From assembly GCA_964343835.1 (NCBI GenBank), contig CAYFKR010000018.1, positions 13,034 to 77,033 on the forward strand: a stretch of 64,000 nt of DNA, in the 5' to 3' direction. This DNA is from CALEMW01 sp964343835 (GTDB lineage Bacteria > Krumholzibacteriota > Krumholzibacteriia > LZORAL124-64-63). Of this stretch, positions 54,033 through 62,175 are shown piece by piece. Position 1 is the stretch's first letter. Every line of letters begins with the position of its first letter. Position numbers and translations under genes: made by a program. The notes beneath the pieces are model-generated. The model saw only the letters and a program-made list of their open reading frames with translations. It ran no database searches and had not been told where the DNA came from.

Positions 54033-55940
54033 ATGATCCGACTCGTGACCGCCCTGGCGCTGATCCTCGCGGCCGCCGTCGCCTCCGCCGGCGACTACCC
54101 CGTGGCCGACTGGTCCCTCCCCACCGTCGACGGCGACGACGTGTCGTTCCACGGCAGCCTGGACGACGGCCCCGTGCTGGTGTCGTTCTGGGCCCTGTGG
54201 TGCGGCCCCTGCCTGAAGGAGCTGCCTCACCTCGACGAGATCGCCGGGGAGTACGCGGGACGGCTGCGCGTGCTGGCGGTAAACGTCGATTCGCCCCGCA
54301 GCGTGCACAAGGTGCCGTCGTTCGTGGCGTCCAAGGGCTACGACGACGTCTCCGTGCTCCTGGACACCGCCGGCGACGTGCAGCGCAAGATGCAGACGGG
54401 CGGCACCATGCCGTTCCTGGCCCTCTACGACGCCCACGGCCGCGAGGTCTACCGCCACACCGGCTACCGCGAAGGCGACGAGGTCCACCTGCGCGAGGAG
54501 ATCGAGGCCCTGCTGGCGTCGGTCGCACCCGCCCCCGCCGCCTCGGGTGCCGGCGGCACCGTCCGCGTGGCCAACCAGTTCGAATACTCCTACTCCACCG
54601 AGAGCGACCGCGAGATCGCCGAGAACTGGCTCGACGCCCGCTACGCCCAGGGCGACCTGCTCGTCGGCGTGATGATCAACTCCCAGCAGCCCGCCGAGGA
54701 GGCCACCCGCCGCAACGAGGTGAAGCACCGCTTCGTGGAGTTCGGCGGCGACGACCTGCGCGTGCGCGCCGGTCACTTCTACGGCATGTTCGGCCGCGGC
54801 CTGCTCTTCAACGCCTACGAGGACCGCGTCATCCGCGTGGACACCGCCCTGGACGGCGTGTGGGTCCAGGGCCGCCGCGGCGCCTGGCGCGGCGCCGCCT
54901 TCTCCGGCACCCCGTCGGGCCTGGAAGTGGACGTGCGCGGCATGGACCACGCCCTGTCCGTGCACCCGGACCTGACCTTCGGCGTGAGCGTGCTGACCTG
55001 GCAGTCCCCCGACACCCCGGTGCGCGACGGCTCCCTGCTGCGCGACTGGGCGTCGTCCGCCCGCGTCGAACACGCCCTGCCCTTCGGCGACCTCTACGTG
55101 GAGTACGCCACCCGCAACCGCTGGGCCGACGACGGCGAAGGCGACTGGTTGGAGCACGAGGGCCACGCCCTCTACGGCGGCCTCAACGTGCACGGCGGCG
55201 ACTTCGGCTTCTCGGTGGAGGCCAAGGACTACGAGGACTTCACCATCCTCCGCGACGCCGACGGCCAGCGCCCCCTGAACAACGTGCCGACGCTGACCCG
55301 CGAGCACCTGTTCACCCTGCTCAACCGCCACCCCTACCTCCAGGACGCCGACGACGCCCTGGGCTACCAGGCCGAACTCACCTGGAGCGGCCCCGACGGC
55401 TGGAGCGCCCTGGCCAACGTCGCGTCCACCGAGACCGGCGACCACGAGACCGTGTACGACGAGTGGTACCTCCAGCTCGAGCAGGACGACCTGCGCGGCG
55501 TGCACGTGCGCCTGGGCCTGGACCGCAAGGAGTCCGACGGCCTGGAGATGGACACGGTGGTGGGCGAGTTCACCTGGCACGCGTCCTCGTCCAGCTCCTG
55601 GGTCCTCAAGGCCGAACAGCAGCACGTGACCGACCCCGGCACCGAGTACGGTAGCCTCGGCGAGTACAACCAGCAGTTCGTGTCGCTGGAATTCGCCACC
55701 GCCCCCCACTGGTCCCTGACGGCCATGTGCGAGTTCAACGACAAGTACCCCGAGCAGCGCGACTTCCTGGAAGAGGAAGGCCCCTTCCCCGCCGTCCAGG
55801 CCAGCTACGTGACCGAGGCCGGGGACATGATCTCCGTGTGGGCGGGCGAGCGGCTCGGCGGGTACCTCTGCGCGGGCGGCGTGTGCAAGTACGAGCCACC
55901 GTTCCAGGGGGTGGAGGTGTTCGGGACGATCCGGTACTGA
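54033..55940 (+). CDS. TlpA-type thioredoxin fused to a predicted outer-membrane beta-barrel
   Basis: A 635-residue exported protein. Signal peptide MIRLVTALALILAAAVASAG. Residues ~25-165 are a TlpA/ResA-like thioredoxin: VLVSFWALWCGPCLKELPHL (Cys57/Cys60), VLAVNVDSPRS and the cis-Pro loop GGTMPFLALYDAHG. From ~180 on, the chain is an alternating beta-strand region with aromatic girdles (RVANQFEYSYSTESDREI, VRAGHFYGMFGRGLLFNAYE, YVEYATRNRWADDG, WSLTAMCEFNDKYPEQRD) ending in FGTIRY. It resembles DUF6029-type barrels and has the terminal aromatic residue usual for outer-membrane proteins. Joining a thioredoxin to a barrel on one chain is unusual; it may reduce or oxidise thiols of exported proteins at the outer membrane. 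Confidence 0.8.
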   Translation: MIRLVTALALILAAAVASAGDYPVADWSLPTVDGDDVSFHGSLDDGPVLVSFWALWCGPCLKELPHLDEIAGEYAGRLRVLAVNVDSPRSVHKVPSFVASKGYDDVSVLLDTAGDVQRKMQTGGTMPFLALYDAHGREVYRHTGYREGDEVHLREEIEALLASVAPAPAASGAGGTVRVANQFEYSYSTESDREIAENWLDARYAQGDLLVGVMINSQQPAEEATRRNEVKHRFVEFGGDDLRVRAGHFYGMFGRGLLFNAYEDRVIRVDTALDGVWVQGRRGAWRGAAFSGTPSGLEVDVRGMDHALSVHPDLTFGVSVLTWQSPDTPVRDGSLLRDWASSARVEHALPFGDLYVEYATRNRWADDGEGDWLEHEGHALYGGLNVHGGDFGFSVEAKDYEDFTILRDADGQRPLNNVPTLTREHLFTLLNRHPYLQDADDALGYQAELTWSGPDGWSALANVASTETGDHETVYDEWYLQLEQDDLRGVHVRLGLDRKESDGLEMDTVVGEFTWHASSSSSWVLKAEQQHVTDPGTEYGSLGEYNQQFVSLEFATAPHWSLTAMCEFNDKYPEQRDFLEEEGPFPAVQASYVTEAGDMISVWAGERLGGYLCAGGVCKYEPPFQGVEVFGTIRY

Positions 55941-55963
55941 TCTCCGCTCCGAATCCGATTCCG

Positions 55964-55991
55964 AAGGGCCCGGCACAGTCCGGGCCCTTTT
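55964..55991 (+). terminator. Intrinsic terminator after the TlpA-barrel gene
   Basis: A 10-bp stem AAGGGCCCGG/CCGGGCCCTT (55964-55973 and 55980-55989) with a 6-nt loop, followed by TTG. Confidence 0.85.
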
Positions 55992-56120
55992 GCTGTATAG
56001 GGCTGAATTTCACTAATCCGCACGATTGCGAAGAATCGCATAAAAACAGATGAATTCACTCGGCCTTGTATGGTATTCTGCAGGCGATCGCCTGAACCCT
56101 CGCAACCGGGAGGTGCCTTT

Positions 56121-57557
56121 ATGGCCAGGATCGTCGTCGTCGGCGCCGGCTTCGCCGGACATACCGCCGCCCTCTATCTCGGCGACAAGCTGGGCCGCGA
56201 CCACACCGTCACGGTGGTCAACCGGTCCGACCGTTTCGTCTATATCCCGTCGCTGGTGTGGGTCGGCATCGACCGCATGGATCCGGAGAAGACCCGGTTC
56301 CCGCTCTCGTCGGTGTACCGGAAGTTCGGCGTGGACTTCGTGCACGGTCAGGTCACCGAGGTGCACCCGGACGAGCAGTATGTCTCCGGCATGACCGAGG
56401 ACGGCCAGGACAATCCCTTCCGACTCGACTACGACTACCTGATCCTGGCCACCGGCCCGAAGCTCGACTTCGACGCCACCCCCGGCCTGGGACCGAAGGC
56501 CGGCAACTCCTGGTCCATCTGCACCCCGCCCCACGCCATCGAGGCGCGCAACCACTACGTGACGTCGGTGGAGCGCATGCGGTCGGGCGAGCGGCAGCGC
56601 ATCGTGATCGGCACCGGTCACGGCGGCGCCACCTGCCAGGGCGCGGCCCTGGAGTACATCACCAACGTCCACAAGGATCTGGTGCGGCGCGGCGTGCGCG
56701 AGAAGGCCGACCTGGTGTACCTGAGCAACGAGCCCGAGCTGGGCGACTTCGGCATCGACGGCCTGGTGGTCAAGCACCGCGGCCGGCGCACCAGCAGCGG
56801 CGAGTTCATCGACGCCGTGTTCCGCGACTACGGCATCGAGGTGCAGACGGCCCGCTCCGTGACGGGCGTCGACAAGAACCACGCCGAGTGGGAGCACATT
56901 GACGGCACCAAGGGCGAGACGGGCTTCGACTACGCCATGCTCATCCCCCGTTTCACCGGCGTGGACATGCAGTACCTGGACAAGGACGGCAACGACGTCT
57001 CCGACGCCGTGGTCAACCCCGCCCGCCTGGTGAAGGTGGACGGCAAGTACGGGCTGCCGTACGAGGAACTGCGCAAGGACCCCGACGCCTGGCCCGCCGT
57101 CTACCAGAACCCGGCCTACGACAACATCTTTGCCGCGGGCATCGCCTTCGCGCCTCCGGGGCCCATCTCGCGGCCGCAGCAGACGCCGTCGGGACTGCCC
57201 CTGGCCCCGGCGCCGCCGCGCACGGGGATGGTGTCGGGCATCATCGGGCGCATCGTGGCGCTGAACGTCATCGACCTGGTGAAACGCGGGCGCATGACCC
57301 ACTCCGAGCGCATGACCGAGATGTCGGCGGCATGCATCGCCTCGATGGGCGACTCCCTGTGGGACGGATCGGCGGCGGTGATCATGGTCTACCCCGTGGT
57401 GCCGGACCACCGGCGCTTCCCCAACGAGGACGGCCGCGACCAGTTCGTCACGCACATGGAGATGGGACTCGCCGGCGCCTGGATGAAGCGCATGATCCAC
57501 ACCACGTTCATGCACAAGCTTCAGGGCCGCATCGGCTGGAAGATCATTCCGGAATAG
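56121..57557 (+). CDS. Sulfide:quinone oxidoreductase-like flavoprotein
   Basis: A 478-residue FAD protein of the SQR/type II NADH dehydrogenase family. The FAD dinucleotide turn is RIVVVGAGFAGHTAALYLGDKLG, and YDYLILATGPKLDFD and NIFAAGIAFAPPGPIS lie further on. Cysteines fit an SQR: Cys134 in WSICTPPHAIEA and Cys172 in GGATCQGAALEYI, both at positions used in archaeal-type SQRs. Cys405 (MSAACIASMGDSLWDG) may or may not be a third. A C-terminal pair of amphipathic helices (TTFMHKLQGRIGWKII) would dock it to the inner membrane. Expected role: oxidation of sulfide to polysulfide with reduction of quinone. ATG 56121 follows GGGAGGTG. A short gene follows directly. Confidence 0.82.
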   Translation: MARIVVVGAGFAGHTAALYLGDKLGRDHTVTVVNRSDRFVYIPSLVWVGIDRMDPEKTRFPLSSVYRKFGVDFVHGQVTEVHPDEQYVSGMTEDGQDNPFRLDYDYLILATGPKLDFDATPGLGPKAGNSWSICTPPHAIEARNHYVTSVERMRSGERQRIVIGTGHGGATCQGAALEYITNVHKDLVRRGVREKADLVYLSNEPELGDFGIDGLVVKHRGRRTSSGEFIDAVFRDYGIEVQTARSVTGVDKNHAEWEHIDGTKGETGFDYAMLIPRFTGVDMQYLDKDGNDVSDAVVNPARLVKVDGKYGLPYEELRKDPDAWPAVYQNPAYDNIFAAGIAFAPPGPISRPQQTPSGLPLAPAPPRTGMVSGIIGRIVALNVIDLVKRGRMTHSERMTEMSAACIASMGDSLWDGSAAVIMVYPVVPDHRRFPNEDGRDQFVTHMEMGLAGAWMKRMIHTTFMHKLQGRIGWKIIPE

Positions 57558-57580
57558 ATCCGGAGTATGGGAGGCGAGAC

Positions 57581-57697
57581 ATGGAGATCAGCAATCGCGA
57601 CAAGTTCTGGATGAACAACAAGCTGTTCCAGCTCTTCCGGTTCGTCGTCCTGAACCTGAAGATCCTCAAGGCCGTGGACCACAGCAAGCGGTCCTGA
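57581..57697 (+). CDS. 38-residue basic microprotein downstream of the SQR-like gene
   Basis: A short open frame with a strong ribosome site (GGGAGG, 57570-57575, 5 nt before ATG 57581), 23 bp after the SQR-like stop. The product starts MEISNRDKFWMNNKLFQL, continues through an amphipathic, hydrophobic helix (RFVVLNLKILKAV) and ends in DHSKRS. The charge pattern and single helix suggest a peripheral membrane peptide, possibly a partner of the flavoprotein. I recognise no named family. Codon use (mostly C/G third positions) fits a real gene. Confidence 0.6.
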   Translation: MEISNRDKFWMNNKLFQLFRFVVLNLKILKAVDHSKRS

Positions 57698-57704
57698 CGC
57701 CGAC

Positions 57705-57995
57705 TCAGGCGGGCTCGTCCTCAGGGTCGGGTCCGCCTCTTCCCCCCCGCCTGATCAGCACAAGATTCCGGGCGTAGATGAACAGCCCGGCCCCCTGCCC
57801 CAGGATGAAGACCGGATCGCGACGGTGGATCGCGTACACCAGCAGCAGCAGGCCGCCGCCGAAGCTGAGGTACCAGAAGGCGTGGGGCACGACGCTGCGC
57901 CCGGCCCGCTCGCTGGCGAGCCACTGCACCAGGAACCGCGAGGCGAAGAGCATCTGGGCGGCGAAGCCCAGGGCGAGCCAGAGGTCGAGGGTCAT
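57705..57995 (-). CDS. Lipid A biosynthesis N-terminal-domain (LABN) membrane protein
   Basis: A 96-residue protein with three membrane segments: LWLALGFAAQMLFASRFLVQWLASERAGRSVVP, HAFWYLSFGGGLLLLVYAIH and PVFILGQGAGLFIYARNL. The stretch RFLVQWLASE.AG.SVVP..FWYLS is the signature of the LABN domain, found at the N-terminus of some lipid-A-related proteins and as small stand-alone proteins next to dolichol-phosphate-mannose-type glycosyltransferases. ATG 57995 overlaps the stop of that glycosyltransferase gene by 4 nt. Probable role: handling of an undecaprenyl-phosphate sugar for envelope glycolipids. Confidence 0.85.
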   Translation of the reverse strand: MTLDLWLALGFAAQMLFASRFLVQWLASERAGRSVVPHAFWYLSFGGGLLLLVYAIHRRDPVFILGQGAGLFIYARNLVLIRRGGRGGPDPEDEPA

Positions 57996-58726
57996 GATCC
58001 GTCTCCGCGGGTGTCGTGGTCCTTCACGAGGGGGCGCACGCCGCGACGGCGGAGCCAGCGCACGCCGAACAGGTCGTCGATGCCCACCCACAGCCGATTG
58101 CCGACGCCGTACTTGGTCTCGCCGTGCTCGCGGGGGCGGTGGTTCACGTCCACCTGGGCCAGGCGCCAGCCGTCCATGGCCGCGAGGGTGGGCAGGAAAC
58201 GATGCATGCCCTGGAACCGCGGGAGATTGTCCACGCACTCGCGGCGCATCACGCGAAGGGAGCAGCCGACGTCGTCCACGGTGCGGCCGGTCAGGGCGTT
58301 GCGCATGCCGTTGGCCACGCGGGAACTGAACTTCCGGAGCGCGGAGTCGCGGCGCACGGCGCGGCGGCCGTTGACCATGTCCGCCTCGCCGCTCTCGAGC
58401 ACGCGCACCAGGGCGGGCAGGTCGGCGGGATCGTTCTGGAGGTCGGCGTCCATCATGGCCACCCAGCGGCCGGCGACCCGGGCGAAGCCCGCCAGCAGGG
58501 CGGCGGACTGGCCCTGGTTGCGCTCCAGGGACACGAGTCGATGGCGATGATCGCGGGCGGCGAGGTCGGCGATGCGGGCGGCGCTGCCGTCGGTGGAACC
58601 GTCGTCCACCCACACGCACTCCCAGGTCCAGGGCGTGCCGGACAGGGCGGCGTCGATCTCCGCGGCCAGGGGGGCCACGGAATCCTGCTCGTCCTTCACG
58701 GGCACGACGATGGACAGGTCGGTCAC
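57992..58726 (-). CDS. Family 2 glycosyltransferase, DPM1/ArnC-like
   Basis: A 244-residue cytosolic GT-A enzyme: LSIVVPVKDEQDSVAPLAAEI, WVDDGSTDGSAARI, LERNQGQSAALLAGFARV, the metal-binding MMDADLQNDPADLP, and DDVGCSLRVMRRE with HRFLPTLAAMDGWR and HRPREHGETKYG. This combination is that of undecaprenyl/dolichyl-phosphate sugar transferases. It lacks the C-terminal membrane helices of ArnC; the small LABN protein encoded in the overlapping gene may supply the membrane part. It would load a sugar onto the polyprenyl carrier used by a family 39 enzyme, such as the divergent gene at 58871. Confidence 0.87.
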   Translation of the reverse strand: MTDLSIVVPVKDEQDSVAPLAAEIDAALSGTPWTWECVWVDDGSTDGSAARIADLAARDHRHRLVSLERNQGQSAALLAGFARVAGRWVAMMDADLQNDPADLPALVRVLESGEADMVNGRRAVRRDSALRKFSSRVANGMRNALTGRTVDDVGCSLRVMRRECVDNLPRFQGMHRFLPTLAAMDGWRLAQVDVNHRPREHGETKYGVGNRLWVGIDDLFGVRWLRRRGVRPLVKDHDTRGDGS

Positions 58727-58870
58727 GGCGGCGCCTCGGGGTCGGGGGTGGTCGGCGGCGGATGCCGGATCCTAGCCCGGATCGGGTGGGGGATCAATCC
58801 GCCATCGGGCCGACACGGGCGTGATCGGTGACCATCGGTCGCGTCGACGCCTCGATCCGACAGGGAGCCC

Positions 58871-60502
58871 ATGTCCGACCTTACGACCCGCGACCGCCTC
58901 GCCCTCGCCGCCGTCCTCGCCTTGTCGGCGATGCTGGTGCTGCCGTGGCTAGGCTCCAACGGCCTGCACACCCTGGACGAGGCGCGTCACGCCACCGTGT
59001 CGGAAAACATCCTGCTGAGCGGCGACTGGATCGGCCTGACCTACGAGGACGCCCCCTACGCCAACAAGCCTCCCCTGAAGTTCTGGCTCACGGCCCTCAC
59101 CTACCGCACGTTCGGCGTGGACGAATGGACGGCGCGCATCTGGTCGGCGCTGTTCGCCCTGGGGGCGGTGTGGAGCACGTGGCTGCTCGGGCGCCGGATG
59201 TTCGACGCTCGCACCGGAGCGATCGCGGCCCTGGCCCTGGCCTCCTCCACCCAGTTCCTCTACACCCACTGCGCGCGGACCGGGGAGCTGGACTCGGCGC
59301 TGCTGTTCTGGTTCACGCTGACGCTGGCGATGCTGTGGCGGGCACCGGACGACCGGCGTTCGCTGCTGCTCGGTTGCCTGTTCGCCGGCGCGGCGGGCAT
59401 GACCAAGCACCTCGCGTTCACCGTGGAGATCCTGGGCATCTGGGGGCTGTGGCTGGCGGCGTCGGGGCGATGGCGCGACGTGTCGCCGCGGGCGCTCGCC
59501 GGCGGGCTGCTGCTGGCGGCCGTCGTTGTGGCGCCCTGGCACCTGGCCATGGGGGCGCGGCACGGCGCCTGGTTCTGGGACACGTACATGGGGCGCGAGA
59601 TGGTGACGCGGGCGGTGTCGGCGGACGTGCCGTCGGCGTCGCCGCTGGTCTACCTGGTGCACCTGAAGGACGGGCTGTATCCGTGGTCGTGGCTGCTGCC
59701 GGCGGCGGTGGCGACCATGTTGCTGCGGCGTGAAGGCGAGCGCGGCGGGCCGTGGCTCATGCTGTTGGTGTGGTGCGCCGCGATCGCCGCGGTGATCGGG
59801 CCGAGCCGGGTGAAGTTCTCGTGGTACGCGCTGCCCGTCTACCCGGCGCTGTGCGTGGCGACGGCAAGGCTGCTGACCATGGACCGGCGGCCAGCGTGGT
59901 TCACGCCGGCGGCGGTGAGCGCGCTGGCGCTGGCGATGATGTCGCAGTCCACGGCGTGGACGTTCAATCCCTTCCTGCGGCCGGCCATGGACGGCGGGGT
60001 CGGAGTGGACCTCGGCGGCAGGCTGCCGTGGAACTGGCCTGCGATCTGGCTGGCCATGTGCGTGGTGGTCTGGGGAGGATGGTTCGTGATGCGCGCCCGG
60101 ATCGGAAACGGCGAGCGGACGACGTCCGCAGCCCTCGCCGTTCTGCTCCTCGCGTCTCTGCTCCACGCCGTGCCGCCCCTGCAGCACGCTTCGGCCCCGA
60201 CGGAGTTCTCGGTGTTCGTCTCCGAAGTCGACGAGCTGCTGGCGCCGGACATGACCGTGGGCGCCTGGTACCCCGACGGGCGCGGACCGTCCGACCTGGA
60301 AACCTTCTACTTCCGACGCCTCGGCCGGACGATCCGGACGGGCTCTTACGAGGGACTCACCCACGCCATCCTCTGTCCCGACCTCCCATACATTCCCGAC
60401 CCCGACGATCCGGCCGTTCCCAGGCCGTCGGGGCGGGTCCTGATCGAGCGGGACGGCTACGTCCTGGTCGCCCTCGAAGCCGCCGATTCAAACACTTATT
60501 GA
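58871..60502 (+). CDS. ArnT-like family 39 membrane glycosyltransferase
   Basis: A 543-residue membrane protein. The catalytic-loop start LHTLDEARHATVSENIL with the acidic Asp-Glu, and the periplasmic loop DAPYANKPPLKFWLTALTYRTFG, are typical of GT39/ArnT-type enzymes, followed by about ten membrane helices. These enzymes transfer a sugar from undecaprenyl phosphate to lipid A or protein in the periplasm. It diverges from the GT2-LABN pair (144-bp gap) that could make its donor. ATG 58871 follows GGGAG. The C-terminal periplasmic part (AGAWYPDG-like VGAWYPDGRGPSDLETFYF) is also seen in ArnT relatives. Confidence 0.85.
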   Translation: MSDLTTRDRLALAAVLALSAMLVLPWLGSNGLHTLDEARHATVSENILLSGDWIGLTYEDAPYANKPPLKFWLTALTYRTFGVDEWTARIWSALFALGAVWSTWLLGRRMFDARTGAIAALALASSTQFLYTHCARTGELDSALLFWFTLTLAMLWRAPDDRRSLLLGCLFAGAAGMTKHLAFTVEILGIWGLWLAASGRWRDVSPRALAGGLLLAAVVVAPWHLAMGARHGAWFWDTYMGREMVTRAVSADVPSASPLVYLVHLKDGLYPWSWLLPAAVATMLLRREGERGGPWLMLLVWCAAIAAVIGPSRVKFSWYALPVYPALCVATARLLTMDRRPAWFTPAAVSALALAMMSQSTAWTFNPFLRPAMDGGVGVDLGGRLPWNWPAIWLAMCVVVWGGWFVMRARIGNGERTTSAALAVLLLASLLHAVPPLQHASAPTEFSVFVSEVDELLAPDMTVGAWYPDGRGPSDLETFYFRRLGRTIRTGSYEGLTHAILCPDLPYIPDPDDPAVPRPSGRVLIERDGYVLVALEAADSNTY

Positions 60503-60612
60503 TCGATCCTGTGGTTCATGATATCTTTGTTCTGGCTCCGAACAAAGAGCCGTCACCGAGGAATCGTTCGCATGTGCGGACAAACTTGACACCTTCCATT
60601 CCTCATGGAGAG

Positions 60613-60643
60613 GGCCCCGGCCGTTCGGTCGGGGCCATCTTCT
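60613..60643 (+). terminator. Intrinsic terminator after the ArnT-like gene
   Basis: A 10-bp stem (GGCCCCGGCC, arms 60613-60622 and 60627-60636, one G.T pair) with GTTC loop, then ATCTTCTCT. It lies in the 217-bp gap before the next gene. Confidence 0.7.
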
Positions 60644-60719
60644 CTCCCCTCATGATATCCTATTTTCATGCTAGGCTTTTCGTGCGACGACACTCCATCG
60701 AGTCCCCACGGGAGGCACC

Positions 60720-61133
60720 ATGTCCAGGATCATCGTTCCGCTCGCCCTGCTCCTGCTGCTCGCCGGTGCTGCGGCGGCCCAGACCGACACCGACGGCGAC
60801 GGCCTGACCGACGCCGACGAGATCAACATCCACGGCACCGACCCGCTGAACATCGACACCGACTTCGACGGGCTCAACGACGGCGCCGAGGTCAACATCT
60901 ACGGGACCCTCCCCCTGCTGCCCGACACCGACGGCGACACCCTCAGCGACGGCTGGGAGGTCAACGTGTACGGCACCCAGCCCCTGCTCGCGGACACCGA
61001 CGCCGGTGGCTGCGGCGACGGCGACGAGGTCGCCGGAGGATACAATCCCCTCTCCCCGGCCGACGACGAGATCTGCCTCGCTGTGCCCAACGACGAAGCC
61101 ACGTGGAGCGTGCTGAAACGCCGCTTCCGCTGA
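60720..61133 (+). CDS. Secreted thrombospondin type-3 repeat protein with TW-K-RF motif
   Basis: A 137-residue exported protein. The signal peptide (IIVPLALLLLLAGAAAA) is followed by three to four calcium-binding Asp-rich repeats: DTDGDGLTDADEINIHGTDP, DTDFDGLNDGAEVNIYGT, DTDGDTLSDGWEVNVYGT and DTDAGGCGDGDEVAGGYNPL. It ends NDEATWSVLKRRFR at the stop, the same motif as on the two unrelated proteins at 15723 and 19472. Probably a small, calcium-stabilised surface or matrix protein. It stands alone between two terminators. Confidence 0.85.
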   Translation: MSRIIVPLALLLLLAGAAAAQTDTDGDGLTDADEINIHGTDPLNIDTDFDGLNDGAEVNIYGTLPLLPDTDGDTLSDGWEVNVYGTQPLLADTDAGGCGDGDEVAGGYNPLSPADDEICLAVPNDEATWSVLKRRFR

Positions 61134-61152
61134 TCGCACCGACGGCCATGAG

Positions 61153-61184
61153 AAAGGCCCCGCCCTGGTGGGCGGGGCCTTTTC
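61153..61184. terminator. Bidirectional terminator after the thrombospondin-repeat gene
   Basis: A 13-bp perfect stem (AAAGGCCCCGCCC, arms 61153-61165 and 61170-61182), TGGT loop, T-run TTTT on the right and AAA on the left. It also serves the convergent glutaredoxin-like gene. Confidence 0.9.
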
Positions 61185-61203
61185 GTCTGCGGACCGGCAG
61201 TGC

Positions 61204-61470
61204 TCAGAGCCCGAGCAGTGCGGTCATTCCCTCGCGGTCGAACCCCTGCTTCGGGACGTAGGCGCGCACCCAGCGCTCGTCGTCCAGCACGAAGTACGGG
61301 ATGCCGCGCTTGCCGGTCTTCTCCTCCAGCAGTTCGGCGGCGCCGTCGACCTTGTCGATTTCGATCAGCTCGTAGTCCACGCCGTGCTCGTCCAGGAACC
61401 GCTTGGCGGCGGTGCAGTCGGGGCACCAGGTGGAGCTGTAGACGGTCAGCTTCGAATAGGGTCGGCTCAT
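61204..61470 (-). CDS. Glutaredoxin-like protein (CPDC)
   Basis: An 88-residue thioredoxin-fold protein: LTVYSSTWCPDCTAAKRFLDEHGVDYELIEID with a CPDC active site, then the cis-Pro loop RGIPYFVLDDERW. Length and layout fit the mycoredoxin/NrdH/glutaredoxin group. It has no signal peptide, so it is cytosolic: a thiol reductant for enzymes such as reductases or peroxidases. It is monocistronic, with a terminator shared with the convergent gene. Confidence 0.88.
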   Translation of the reverse strand: MSRPYSKLTVYSSTWCPDCTAAKRFLDEHGVDYELIEIDKVDGAAELLEEKTGKRGIPYFVLDDERWVRAYVPKQGFDREGMTALLGL

Positions 61471-61546
61471 GGTTCACCTCGCGAGTCGGGTCGGGTGGGG
61501 TCGCGTTCCCCTACGATAACCCCTCCCGAGCCGACCGCACGTGGAA

Positions 61547-62050
61547 TCAGAATCCGCAGGAGTGGGTGTAGTCGCAAATGGGGTCCTCAAGGTCCCAAGG
61601 CACGTCGCTGCAGAGAACCAACGGCCCCTGTTCCACGACCTCGCTCTTCCAGACGCACTTCGTGTAGTTGTAGATGGTGCAGGCGTAGGGCGCTCCGAGG
61701 CACTGGAAGGTCACGGTACATTGCTGAATGTATTCCGTCTTCTTCTGGATGGTATAGGCGCAGTACTCGCGATCAGGGTCCCTAGGGTTGAAGGAACCGG
61801 ATACGTTCAACTCGAAACAGAAGTCCCCAGTCGGGGTCTCCCGCCCGCAGACTTCCTTGATCAGGATGGCCTCGTCCTCATCGTACGGATCGCAACCACA
61901 GAGTCCCTGCCCGGGACGCCATCCCACGACACCCTTGTCCGCATCGGGCCCCTGCAGACCCGTGACGGTGGAGCTCTCGTCACCGCAACCCATGAAGGGG
62001 ATGAGGCTGCCGAGCAGCAGGAGAATAAGGGAGAGGCGGAGCATACGCAT
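61547..62050 (-). CDS. Cysteine-rich lipoprotein, unknown function
   Basis: A 167-residue lipoprotein. ATG 62050 follows AAAGGA; the signal peptide is MRMLRLSLILLLLGSLIPFMGC with Cys22 as the lipid site. The mature chain has about a dozen further Cys (LCGCDPYDE, EVCGRE, FCFELN, EYCAY, QQCTVTFQC, YACTIY, TKCVW, LCSDV, ICDYTHSCGF), an even number consistent with disulfides. No known family. Codon use is looser than that of its neighbours and the GC content visibly lower, hinting at recent acquisition. Confidence 0.68.
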   Translation of the reverse strand: MRMLRLSLILLLLGSLIPFMGCGDESSTVTGLQGPDADKGVVGWRPGQGLCGCDPYDEDEAILIKEVCGRETPTGDFCFELNVSGSFNPRDPDREYCAYTIQKKTEYIQQCTVTFQCLGAPYACTIYNYTKCVWKSEVVEQGPLVLCSDVPWDLEDPICDYTHSCGF

Positions 62051-62129
62051 GTCGTTGTCCTTTCGGAGGCGGAGAAGACCGGTGGGGTCGTTCGATTCGT
62101 ATCCGGGGAACAACGAGGGGGCGGGGGAT

Positions 62130-62160
62130 TCAAGACGCCCGGCTAAATAACCGGGCGCCT
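62130..62160 (-). terminator. Probable terminator of the phosphohexomutase gene
   Basis: On the minus strand GCGCCCGG (62151-62158) pairs with CCGGGCGT (62135-62142, last pair weak), with an 8-nt AT-rich loop and TCTTG after the stem. It begins 16 bp past the stop. Confidence 0.55.
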
Positions 62161-62175
62161 CGAACATCAGCGGGG

